In this document: piece by piece, positions 1-5,044 of the stretch
Position numbering within the stretch: the first letter of the stretch is position 1
How the letters are laid out: each line of letters opens with the position of its first letter
Origin: Salinisphaera sp. UBA6602
Lineage (GTDB): Bacteria > Pseudomonadota > Gammaproteobacteria > Nevskiales > Salinisphaeraceae
Length of the DNA: 5,044 nucleotides
Direction: 5' to 3'
Assembly: GCA_002433465.1 (NCBI GenBank)
Contig: DJIE01000268.1
Location: 7,841 to 12,884, forward strand
The notes under the pieces: generated by a model
Told to the model about the DNA's origin: nothing
The model's input: only the letters and a program-made list of their open reading frames with translations
The model's database searches: none
Translations under genes and position numbers: made by a program

Positions 1-492
1 CCCAAACCGCAACCCAGGCCCGAACCGCGGCCGGAGCCCAAGCCGGAGCGGCGCAGCGAGCCCGAGTCGCGCACGGCCAGCAGTAGCGCACGGCGAGACG
101 CGAACGCCGAGGCCGCCGGCGGCCAGGACCGGACCAACGCACCGGCCAAGGCACCACAGACCGCCCAGACCACCCAACAGGGCACGACTGGCAGCGTATC
201 GGACACGCCGCCGGACTATCGTGCCGAGCTCGGGGCCTGGCTGCAGCGCTATAAGGACTATCCGCGTCGTGCACGACGGCTGCGCCAGGAAGGCACGGTA
301 CTTCTCTATTTCGTCATGGACCGCAACGGCCACGTGCTGGACTGGGAGATACGCCAGAGCTCGGGCCACGAACTACTCGATGAAGCGGTACGCGACATGA
401 TCCGCAAGGCCGACCCTCTACCGGCCCTGCCGGACAGTGTATCCATGCAACGGCTGGCCCTGACGGTGCCGGTGAGGTTTCAGCTGCGCTGA
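1..492 (+). CDS. tonB: TonB family protein, C-terminal part (5' end outside window)
   Basis: The reading frame is open from the first base to TGA at 490-492 and gives 163 residues without a start, so the N-terminus (cytoplasmic tail and single membrane anchor) lies upstream of the window. Residues 1-21 are a Pro/Lys/Glu/Arg-rich stretch with alternating proline, typical of the periplasm-spanning region of TonB. Residues about 22-70 are a polar Ala/Thr/Gln linker. Residues about 72-163 look like the TonB C-terminal domain: a Tyr-Pro (Y87-P88) followed by RARRLRQEGTV, then a strand with DRNGHV, then SSGHELLDEAV and a final LTVPVRF strand. By family knowledge, such proteins pass energy from an ExbB-ExbD motor to outer-membrane receptors. 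No exbB, exbD or receptor gene is visible here. It could be one of several TonB paralogues; the receptor it serves cannot be told from the sequence. Confidence 0.9.
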   Translation, partial: PKPQPRPEPRPEPKPERRSEPESRTASSSARRDANAEAAGGQDRTNAPAKAPQTAQTTQQGTTGSVSDTPPDYRAELGAWLQRYKDYPRRARRLRQEGTVLLYFVMDRNGHVLDWEIRQSSGHELLDEAVRDMIRKADPLPALPDSVSMQRLALTVPVRFQLR

Positions 493-692
493 GCGCTGTC
501 GCCGCAGCGATCAGAGGCCAGACCGCAACGGCCAAAGACCACCACGACGATTCGTGGTGTTCAGCGCCCGGGAATCGATAGCTGCAACTTACCGTGCAGC
601 TCACGGCTCGCACGCCAGTTCGGATAGACAACCCAGGGCCGCAACGGTCGGATCAAAGCGGCCAGCGGCGCCCGCCCGATCGATTGGCGTGA
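493..692. other. Convergent intergenic region without a gene
   Basis: This gap separates the tonB-type gene, reading rightward, from the small lipoprotein gene, reading leftward. Open frames here lack a ribosome binding site and a recognisable protein. It contains at least three inverted repeats: 540-547/552-559 (8 bp, 4-nt loop), 580-586/595-601 (7 bp, 8-nt loop) and 637-642/658-663 (6 bp, 15-nt loop). Only the first looks like a terminator stem. I do not recognise a known repeat family. Confidence 0.6.
540..561. terminator. Candidate bidirectional terminator hairpin between convergent genes
   Basis: CACCACGA (540-547) pairs perfectly with TCGTGGTG (552-559) around a CGAT loop, 48 bases after the tonB stop codon. 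Only two T residues follow on the + strand, and on the - strand the tract after the stem (GTCTTT) is short, so this is weak as an intrinsic terminator. Its place between two convergent genes fits a shared transcription end or an RNA 3'-end-protecting stem. Confidence 0.4.
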
Positions 693-1193
693 CTAGCGCT
701 GCTCGCCGGCTGCCACCGCGGCCGAAAGATTGCGCTTGAGCTCGTTCGCGTCGTAGACCTCGGCGCCCTGCTCGGGCACTTCATCACCGAGCTGGATTTC
801 GAGCACCGCCTCATAGCGCGTGCGGCTCGAACCGCCGGTCGAATACCCGATGCTCGTGCCCCAGGCCGGGTAGCCCCAGCCATAACCGATGCTCGTGCTC
901 GGCCCGCCGCCGTAGTTGCTGGTGACCGGGGAGGTATCACGCGAGACGATACGAAAACGCGTCGCGCCGTGGTCGACGGCCAAGTCCGCGGCCCGGAACA
1001 GGGCAAAATTCTCGACCGTTTCGCGTGCCATGCCGTAGTCGCCGGAAAAACTCACGCGATAACGATCGGCGGTCAGCTGCGTATCGCGATAGCCGTAGCC
1101 ATCGGCCGTGGGCGCGGCGCGATAGGCCGGACCGCTGGCACAGGCGGCCAGGAGCGTGCTGCAGAGGATGATCGACAGTAATCTCGTGTTCAT
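693..1193 (-). CDS. Small lipoprotein, CC0125/CC1285 family type
   Basis: This encodes a 166-residue protein starting at ATG 1193-1191 and ending at TAG 695-693. The start was chosen because it puts a normal signal peptide at the N-terminus: MNTRLL, a hydrophobic stretch and the lipobox LAAC with Cys18. An in-frame ATG at 1235-1233 would add 14 polar residues ahead of it and has no better ribosome binding site. Residue +2 is Ala, which predicts outer-membrane sorting. Residues about 32-87 carry the conserved-looking block GYRDTQLTADRYRVSF, then RETVENFALFRAADLA and RFRIVSRDT, which I recall from the CC0125/CC1285 lipoprotein family, whose function is unknown. Residues about 92-123 are rich in Gly, Ser, Tyr and Trp with a TSIGY pair at 100-104 and 113-117. 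The last about 40 residues return to a charged strand (RYEAVLEIQLG) and a polar tail. The gene is divergent from the acylase gene and convergent with tonB, so it is probably transcribed alone. Confidence 0.85.
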   Translation of the reverse strand: MNTRLLSIILCSTLLAACASGPAYRAAPTADGYGYRDTQLTADRYRVSFSGDYGMARETVENFALFRAADLAVDHGATRFRIVSRDTSPVTSNYGGGPSTSIGYGWGYPAWGTSIGYSTGGSSRTRYEAVLEIQLGDEVPEQGAEVYDANELKRNLSAAVAAGEQR

Positions 1194-1205
1194 AGCGTCA
1201 ATATA
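1194..1205 (-). promoter_or_regulatory. Possible -10 element for the lipoprotein gene, very short leader
   Basis: On the - strand TATATT (1205-1200) ends six bases before the chosen ATG, so transcription would begin at or next to the start codon. No Shine-Dalgarno sequence lies in front of this ATG, which fits a leaderless mRNA. A -35 element at normal spacing is not evident; the nearest TTG-containing hexamer, TTGCAT (1231-1226), lies 20 bases upstream of the -10, which is too far for a good promoter. Confidence 0.3.
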
Positions 1206-1284
1206 GCGCCGATTGGTCCCGGCGGATGCAAACATTCAACGATATTTCACCCGGCCCGGCCCACAGGTCGCGCGCGTGCCGACC

Positions 1285-1313
1285 GTGCAAAACGCGAACC
1301 GTCGAGCTATGAT
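1285..1313 (+). promoter_or_regulatory. Candidate sigma70 promoter for the acylase gene
   Basis: TATGAT at 1308-1313 matches five of six bases of the -10 consensus, and GTGCAA at 1285-1290 is a poor -35 (three of six) at 17-base spacing. Transcription would start near 1320, just ahead of the palindrome at 1326-1337. The alternative is TATAAA at 1364-1369, also five of six but without a visible -35 partner. The sequence does not decide between them. Confidence 0.35.
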
Positions 1314-1325
1314 CGACTCACGACC

Positions 1326-1337
1326 GAACGGCCGTTC
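1326..1337. promoter_or_regulatory. Perfect 12-bp palindrome, candidate regulator binding site
   Basis: GAACGGCCGTTC is a perfect palindrome in the acylase upstream region. It would lie just downstream of the start from the TATGAT promoter (a repressor position) or about 40-50 bases upstream of the start from the TATAAA promoter (an activator position). Short symmetric sites of this kind suit dimeric helix-turn-helix regulators such as the TetR family. No regulator gene is in the window, so its binder is unknown. Confidence 0.35.
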
Positions 1338-1384
1338 AGCGCAGCCGAGGCATCGGTCCGGGTTATAAACAAAATCGATAATTC

Positions 1385-1392
1385 GAGGGGAG
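1385..1392 (+). promoter_or_regulatory. Ribosome binding site of the acylase gene
   Basis: The purine-rich GAGGGGAG ends three bases before ATG 1396 and contains a good anti-16S match (GAGG/GGAG). It fixes the start codon, which also gives a well-formed lipoprotein signal peptide. Confidence 0.75.
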
Positions 1393-1395
1393 ACC

Positions 1396-4140
1396 ATGAA
1401 AACATTTGCTTGGAAGCGACCGCTGGTCGCAGCCGGCGTATCGCTGTGCCTGGGCGTTGGCCTGATCGGCTGTTCCTCCGATAGCAGCGACGACGACCGC
1501 AGCAATAACCGCGATACCGGGCCCAGCGCACTGAGCGACAGCCAGATCAGCGCGCCCGATGGCCAGCTGTCGGCTAGGGTACAGACCACCACCGGCGGCG
1601 TACCCCATATCACCGCCGACAACCTCGAATCGGTCGCCTTCGGCTCGGGTTATGTTCAGGCCCGTGACAATATCTGCCTCATCGCGGATTCGATCGTGCG
1701 CGCGCGCGGCGAACGGGCGATGTATTACGGGCCGGGCGAGAATCTCAGCCCACAGCTGCCGATCGGCATCAACATCATCACCGACTTCAGCTACAAGGCG
1801 CTGGGGCTGTACGAAAAAGCCCAGGCCGAATTCGATGAACTCTCGGCGCCCTCTCAGGCCATGCTGCGAGGTTTCGCTGCGGGCTATAACAAGTATCTGG
1901 GCGAAACCGGCAACGGCAATCTGCCCGCCAAGTGCAACAGCGGACCCTGGGTACGCCCGATCTCTGCCACCGATGTCTATGCCTACTATCAGCTGGTGGC
2001 GCTCTATGCGAGCGGCGATCAGTTCACCGGCGGGCCGATTTTCCTGGCCGTGCCCCCAGAAACGAACCCGGGACCGAGGCCGGCCGGCCAAGCGGCCACA
2101 ACAGCCCAGTCGTCGTCGAGCCTTGCCAGCGCCGATCCGGCATCGACCGACGCTTTCGACGCTCAGGCGCTCGCCCGGTTCGCGCGTGCCGCCACCCCGG
2201 AATCGATTGGCGCCAAGACCGACTTCAACGATCGAGGCATGGCCAGCAACGGCTGGGGCATCGGCTCGGAAATGACCGAAAACGGTAAGGGCGCATTGCT
2301 CGCGAACCCGCATTTCCCCTATACCGGCAATCGGCGCCTGTACCAGATGCAGCTCACCGTGCCGGGTGTCTACAACGTCAACGGCGCCGGCCTGATCGGC
2401 ATCGTGATTCCGCTGATCGGCTTCAACGAAAATGTCGCCTGGACCCATACCGTATCCAAAGCCCAGCACTTCACCCTCTACGATCTAACGCTGGATCCGA
2501 GCGACGCCAGTGGGATGACCTATATCAAGGACGGCGAGCCGAAGAAGATCGAGTCGAAGACACTGTCGATCCAGGTCGCCAACGGTTCGCCCACGCCCAC
2601 GATGCTGCAGCGCGAGTTCTATTTCTCGGAATACGGCCCGATGCTCGCCGGCAACGTGATCAACGCAAACCTGCCGGCCTGGGGCGGCGAGTTCGCCGGC
2701 CGCGCATCGGCACTGACCTATCGTGACGCCAATACCGAAACCGCCCGCCAGGTGGTGGACCAGTGGCTGAACATGGGCCGAGCCTCCAACCTCGCCCAGT
2801 TCAAGAAGCCGTTCGAGGCTTGCGGCAGCGTGCTGTGGGTGAACACCATGTACGCCGACGACTCCGGCCAGGCCTTCTATATCGATGGCACGTCGGTACC
2901 GCAGCTTTCCCAGGGTGCGCTGCAGGCGTTTCAGGCGCGGGCGACGGTGAACCCGGTGGTCGCCGGGTTGTTCGACGCCGGCGTGACCCTGCTCGACGGC
3001 AGCCGTTCGCTCAATGACTGGATCGATGGCGACTGCGACGGGCGGGTGCCCTATGCCGGCGCGCCCAAGCTCGAGCGCCGCGACTATGTCCAGAACTCCA
3101 ACGACAGCTACTGGGCAACCAATCCGGACGCTTTCCTGACCGGCTTTTCGCCGCTTTACGGCAAGACCAACAGCATCCTCTCGCCGCGTACGCGCATGGG
3201 CCTGAAGATGCTGGAAAACCCGACCGACCCCGGCCGCTCGACGGTGGCCCCGGCCGGAAGCGACGGTAAGTTCACCGGCGAGGAGATCATCAAGGCGCTG
3301 TATTCCAACCGTGCCTACTACGCCGAAACCCTGCTCGACGAACTGCGCACCCGCTGTACAAACGCTGGCGATACGGCCATTAACACCGGCTCGGGCAGCC
3401 GCTCGGTTGCCGCGGGCTGTGCTGCGCTGGCGAACTGGGACGGCGTCTACGACGTGAACAGCACCGGCGCCCACGTGTTCCGCGTGTTCATGGCGGACTA
3501 CAACCCGACCTACCCGGCCCAGTTGTCGGTGGACTTCGATCCGGCCAATCCGGAAACCACGCCGAGCACGCCGAATGCCGCACCCAGCGATCCGGCCCAG
3601 GATCCGATGCTGGCCTCGCTGGCGCGTGGGCTGAGCCGGCTCGACCAGGTAAATATCGCGTATGACGCACGCCTGGGCGATGTCCAGCGCGTGCAGCAGT
3701 CGGCCGGCACGCGGCCCAACGGCACGCCTGCCCCTTCGGGCAGCCCGATCGAATGGCACGGCAACCAGAACCTCGAAGGCGGCTTCAATATCGTGCTCCC
3801 GGACGTCAACGCAGTGGAAGATGGCACCCGCTATCCGCGTGTGGCCCCGGCCGATACGCTGGCCAATACGGGCAGTCTGTCGAGCGAGCCCAACGAGGGC
3901 TGGTTGATCGGCTATGGCACCAGCTGGCACTTTGGCCTGAGCTTTGGCGACAACGGCCCGCAGGGTTATGGGCTGGTCAGCTACAGCCAGTCCGATGATG
4001 CCGAGTCCGACCATTTCGACGACCAGGATCAGCGGTATTCGAACAAGAATTACCGCACGCTGCTTTATCGCCAGGCCGATATTACCGCCGATCCCAATCT
4101 GGAAACGGAAACCATCGAAGCCACCGTCGACACGCAATAG
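1396..4140 (+). CDS. Penicillin acylase / acyl-homoserine lactone acylase family lipoprotein (Ntn hydrolase)
   Basis: This 914-residue precursor belongs to the N-terminal-nucleophile acylases that cleave amide-linked acyl groups (penicillin G acylase, aculeacin acylase, PvdQ-type AHL acylases). Residues 1-25 form a signal peptide with lipobox LIGC; Cys26 would be lipidated, and Ser at +2 favours the outer membrane. A Ser/Asp-rich tether follows. The alpha-chain region has VPHITADNLESVAFGSGYVQARDN (62-92) and RARGERAMYYG. A low-complexity stretch at about 223-283 should be the spacer removed on maturation. The beta chain would start at Ser284 in ASNGWGIG, the catalytic nucleophile. Counting from it, His is beta-23 (306) and Val beta-70 (353), the positions known in PvdQ. 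Asn483 in VNTMYAD is a candidate oxyanion Asn. A Pro/Thr-rich insert lies at about 714-737, and the C-terminus has YSQSDDAESDHFDDQ, a family-like motif. Six cysteines in the mature chains beyond Cys26 (94, 180, 476, 547, 654, 675) could form disulfides. The substrate is not predictable; AHL, an acylated peptide or another amide are all possible. Confidence 0.9.
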   Translation: MKTFAWKRPLVAAGVSLCLGVGLIGCSSDSSDDDRSNNRDTGPSALSDSQISAPDGQLSARVQTTTGGVPHITADNLESVAFGSGYVQARDNICLIADSIVRARGERAMYYGPGENLSPQLPIGINIITDFSYKALGLYEKAQAEFDELSAPSQAMLRGFAAGYNKYLGETGNGNLPAKCNSGPWVRPISATDVYAYYQLVALYASGDQFTGGPIFLAVPPETNPGPRPAGQAATTAQSSSSLASADPASTDAFDAQALARFARAATPESIGAKTDFNDRGMASNGWGIGSEMTENGKGALLANPHFPYTGNRRLYQMQLTVPGVYNVNGAGLIGIVIPLIGFNENVAWTHTVSKAQHFTLYDLTLDPSDASGMTYIKDGEPKKIESKTLSIQVANGSPTPTMLQREFYFSEYGPMLAGNVINANLPAWGGEFAGRASALTYRDANTETARQVVDQWLNMGRASNLAQFKKPFEACGSVLWVNTMYADDSGQAFYIDGTSVPQLSQGALQAFQARATVNPVVAGLFDAGVTLLDGSRSLNDWIDGDCDGRVPYAGAPKLERRDYVQNSNDSYWATNPDAFLTGFSPLYGKTNSILSPRTRMGLKMLENPTDPGRSTVAPAGSDGKFTGEEIIKALYSNRAYYAETLLDELRTRCTNAGDTAINTGSGSRSVAAGCAALANWDGVYDVNSTGAHVFRVFMADYNPTYPAQLSVDFDPANPETTPSTPNAAPSDPAQDPMLASLARGLSRLDQVNIAYDARLGDVQRVQQSAGTRPNGTPAPSGSPIEWHGNQNLEGGFNIVLPDVNAVEDGTRYPRVAPADTLANTGSLSSEPNEGWLIGYGTSWHFGLSFGDNGPQGYGLVSYSQSDDAESDHFDDQDQRYSNKNYRTLLYRQADITADPNLETETIEATVDTQ

Positions 4141-4151
4141 TCGGTGACATG

Positions 4152-4183
4152 GCCCGGTGCGCAACAGCGCGCCGGGCTTTTTT
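4152..4183 (+). terminator. Strong intrinsic terminator after the acylase gene
   Basis: GCCCGGTGCGC (4152-4162) pairs with GCGCGCCGGGC (4167-4177) over 11 positions with a single T-G wobble and an AACA loop, followed directly by six T (4178-4183). It begins 12 bases after the acylase stop. It separates the acylase from the TRAP genes and argues against one operon. Confidence 0.9.
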
Positions 4184-4208
4184 CGGGGACTTTTACCGTA
4201 TCCGCTCA

Positions 4209-4225
4209 GTACCCCGTCCAGGTAC
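4209..4225. promoter_or_regulatory. Inverted repeat upstream of the TRAP promoter, possible operator
   Basis: GTACC (4209-4213) and GGTAC (4221-4225) are inverted arms seven bases apart. A second, wider pair, CCGTA (4196-4200) with TACGG (4223-4227), overlaps it. The element ends ten bases before the inferred -35, where an activator or a repressor could sit. The arms are short, so chance is possible. Confidence 0.25.
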
Positions 4226-4234
4226 GGCCCCGGC

Positions 4235-4264
4235 TTGGGCTTTGCGCATGGGGTCGGCTAGAAT
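4235..4264 (+). promoter_or_regulatory. Candidate sigma70 promoter of the TRAP transporter genes
   Basis: TTGGGC (4235-4240) and TAGAAT (4259-4264) are separated by 18 bases. The -10 matches five of six consensus bases, while the -35 matches only TTG. Transcription would start near 4271 and give a leader of about 54 bases ahead of the GTG start at 4325. Confidence 0.5.
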
Positions 4265-4274
4265 CGCTGCCCTG

Positions 4275-4300
4275 CCCGCTCGCGCTGGCCGCGGGTTTTT
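4275..4300 (+). terminator. Terminator-like hairpin in the TRAP leader
   Basis: CCCGC (4275-4279) can pair with GCGGG (4291-4295) across an 11-base loop, followed directly by five T (4296-4300). An alternative CGCG/CGCG stem (4281-4284 with 4290-4293) overlaps it. The hairpin lies between the inferred promoter and the ribosome binding site at 4314-4319, so it could attenuate transcription or be a backup terminator for upstream read-through. The stem is short and the call is weak. Confidence 0.3.
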
Positions 4301-4313
4301 CCGAATGCCCGGT

Positions 4314-4319
4314 AAGGAG
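4314..4319 (+). promoter_or_regulatory. Ribosome binding site deciding the GTG start of the TRAP small subunit
   Basis: AAGGAG is a near-perfect Shine-Dalgarno sequence five bases before GTG 4325. It selects GTG over the next in-frame ATG (residue 22), which would fall inside the first membrane segment. Confidence 0.85.
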
Positions 4320-4324
4320 ACAAA

Positions 4325-4897
4325 GTGAACATTCTGCTGGGTGTATCGCGCGCGATCGACGGTTTTTCCACCTTCGTCGGCCGCCTGATGTGGTGGCTGA
4401 CCATCGCCATGGTGCTGCTCGGCGCCTATAACGTGATTACCCGCTATCTGGGCCAGTATCTCGGCGTGCAGCTGTCGGCCAACGTGTATCTCGAGCTGCA
4501 GACCTATGCCTTCGATCTGATCTTCCTGCTGGGCGCAGCCTATCTACTGCGTGAAGACGGCCATGTGCGTGTGGATATCGTCTACAGCCGGCTGGGCCCA
4601 CGGGCCCGGGCGTGGATCGATATCTTCGGCACGCTGTTCTTCCTGGTGCCGTTCTGCGTTTTCGGGCTGTATTTCTGCCTGGGCTATGTCGAACGCTCCT
4701 GGGCAGTGATGGAACAAAGCCCCAACCCGGGCGGGCTGGCCCGCTACCCGATCAAGACCGTCATGCTGGTGGCGTTCGCGATGCTCATCCTTCAGGGCAT
4801 TAGCGAGCTGATCAAGAATATTGCCTATCTGGCCCGCGAGCCCGGCTTCGCCGAGAACGAAGCCCACCGCGCCACCCAGGAAACCGAGGGCCTCTAG
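4325..4897 (+). CDS. dctQ: TRAP transporter small permease subunit (DctQ family, COG4665-like)
   Basis: This 190-residue inner-membrane protein starts at GTG and has four likely membrane segments, at about 17-39, 54-75, 96-120 and 142-164, the usual DctQ topology and length. Landmarks are NVITRY after segment 1, ELQTYAFDLIFLLGAAY in segment 2, REDGHVRVDIVYSRL in the loop after it, and SPNPGGLARYPIK before segment 4. The HVRVDI..SRL and SPN.GG...PIK patterns resemble the small subunits annotated as mannitol/chloroaromatic-compound TRAP systems (FcbT2-like). Related systems whose binding proteins have been studied take up alpha-keto acids or lactate, so a small organic acid is a reasonable but unproven substrate. 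In TRAP systems this subunit pairs with the large DctM subunit and works with a periplasmic binding protein and a sodium gradient. The large-subunit gene follows after 43 bases; no binding-protein gene is seen in the window. The last about 25 residues are a polar cytoplasmic-type tail. Confidence 0.92.
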   Translation: MNILLGVSRAIDGFSTFVGRLMWWLTIAMVLLGAYNVITRYLGQYLGVQLSANVYLELQTYAFDLIFLLGAAYLLREDGHVRVDIVYSRLGPRARAWIDIFGTLFFLVPFCVFGLYFCLGYVERSWAVMEQSPNPGGLARYPIKTVMLVAFAMLILQGISELIKNIAYLAREPGFAENEAHRATQETEGL

Positions 4898-4940
4898 GCC
4901 AGCCGTCCATGCGCGCATACCCCGACTACAGGCTCTGACC

Positions 4941-5044
4941 GTGGATTACCTCGCTCTCTGGATGTTCGCGACCGCGATCGGCCTGTTGCTGATCGGCTAT
5001 CCCGTGGCCTTCACGCTGGGCGGCACGGCCGTGCTGTTCACCCT
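4941..5044 (+). CDS. dctM: TRAP transporter large permease subunit (DctM family), N-terminal fragment
   Basis: The frame opens at GTG 4941 and runs off the window after 34 complete codons. The translation reads VDYLALWMFATAIGLLLIGYPVAFTLGG and onward, the expected beginning of DctM: a short N-terminus, a first hydrophobic helix and the GxPVAFxLGG motif. By family knowledge the full protein has about 430 or more residues, carries most of the membrane helices and forms the sodium-coupled transport path. The GTG start has only a weak AGG (4930-4932) upstream. An in-frame ATG at 4962 is an alternative, but it would shorten the first helix. The 43-base gap after dctQ, without a promoter or terminator, supports cotranscription. 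The substrate is undetermined, as for dctQ. Confidence 0.88.
   Translation, partial: MDYLALWMFATAIGLLLIGYPVAFTLGGTAVLFT

Larger units (their letters stand above)
1194..1395. promoter_or_regulatory. Divergent control region between lipoprotein and acylase genes
   Basis: These 202 bases hold the start signals of both neighbours and no gene. For the acylase direction I see two possible -10 elements (TATGAT 1308-1313 and TATAAA 1364-1369), an inverted repeat GTCGA 1301-1305 with TCGAC 1313-1317 that overlaps the first -10, and a 12-bp palindrome at 1326-1337. The stretch 1362-1384 is clearly AT-richer than the surroundings, as expected just ahead of a promoter or start site. Confidence 0.6.

Noticed and set aside
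314..631. Minus-strand open frame over the tonB end and the convergent gap
   Set aside because: It overlaps the conserved TonB C-terminal domain in antisense and its composition looks like a shadow frame.
554..739. Small plus-strand frame in the convergent gap
   Set aside because: It has no ribosome binding site, overlaps the end of the lipoprotein gene, and its Ala/Arg-rich product resembles no known small protein.
1236..1395. Possible LuxR-type lux box near the acylase gene
   Set aside because: I looked because the enzyme resembles AHL acylases. The 12-bp palindrome lacks the usual 18-20 bp lux box shape, and no luxI or luxR gene is present.
1363..2469. Long minus-strand open frame (368 codons) opposite the acylase gene
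   Set aside because: It lies antisense to strongly conserved acylase motifs, has no ribosome binding site or recognisable domain, and is the low-stop mirror frame expected in GC-rich coding DNA.
2485..4164. Long minus-strand open frame (559 codons) opposite the acylase beta chain
   Set aside because: It is Arg/Val/Gly/Ala-rich mirror sequence without signal, domain or start signals. It would also read through the terminator stem of the acylase. The plus strand encodes a clear enzyme.
4144..4431. Plus-strand frame of 95 codons between the acylase and the TRAP small subunit
   Set aside because: It runs through the terminator stem and into dctQ in another frame, and has no ribosome binding site.
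1..5044. tRNA, rRNA, CRISPR arrays, insertion sequences, attachment sites
   Set aside because: No clover-leaf-like gene, regularly spaced repeat, transposase or long terminal inverted repeat was seen on either strand.

Overview
The window is GC-rich DNA with dense coding. It suggests a Gram-negative proteobacterium: there is a TonB C-terminal domain, two lipoprotein signal peptides with classical lipoboxes, a periplasmic-type Ntn-hydrolase acylase and a TRAP transporter. A marine or halophilic gammaproteobacterium (for example Salinisphaera-like) is my guess from the gene types and acidic, GC-rich coding. That is inference and not shown by any marker gene.

Layout: (1) 1-492 (+) is the 3' part of a tonB-type gene, cut by the window edge. 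(2) 493-692 is a convergent gap without a gene but with several inverted repeats, one of which may be a bidirectional terminator. (3) 693-1193 (-) encodes a small lipoprotein of the CC0125/CC1285 type. (4) 1194-1395 is a divergent control region with candidate promoters and a perfect 12-bp palindrome. (5) 1396-4140 (+) encodes a 914-residue penicillin-acylase/AHL-acylase-family lipoprotein, closed by a strong intrinsic terminator at 4152-4183. (6) 4184-4324 is a promoter/leader region. (7) 4325-4897 (+) is the small membrane subunit and 4941-5044 (+) the start of the large membrane subunit of a TRAP transporter, most like the mannitol/chloroaromatic or alpha-keto-acid type (COG4665/COG4664). 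The window cuts off the latter.

The genes look like three or four separate transcription units. The acylase seems monocistronic: it has its own ribosome binding site and promoter candidates upstream, and a terminator before the TRAP genes. A functional link between acylase and transporter (release of an acyl group or acid, then uptake) is possible, but only proximity supports it. I found no RNA gene, CRISPR array, insertion sequence or phage element. No clearly new system is visible; the acylase and its control region are the most interesting parts.
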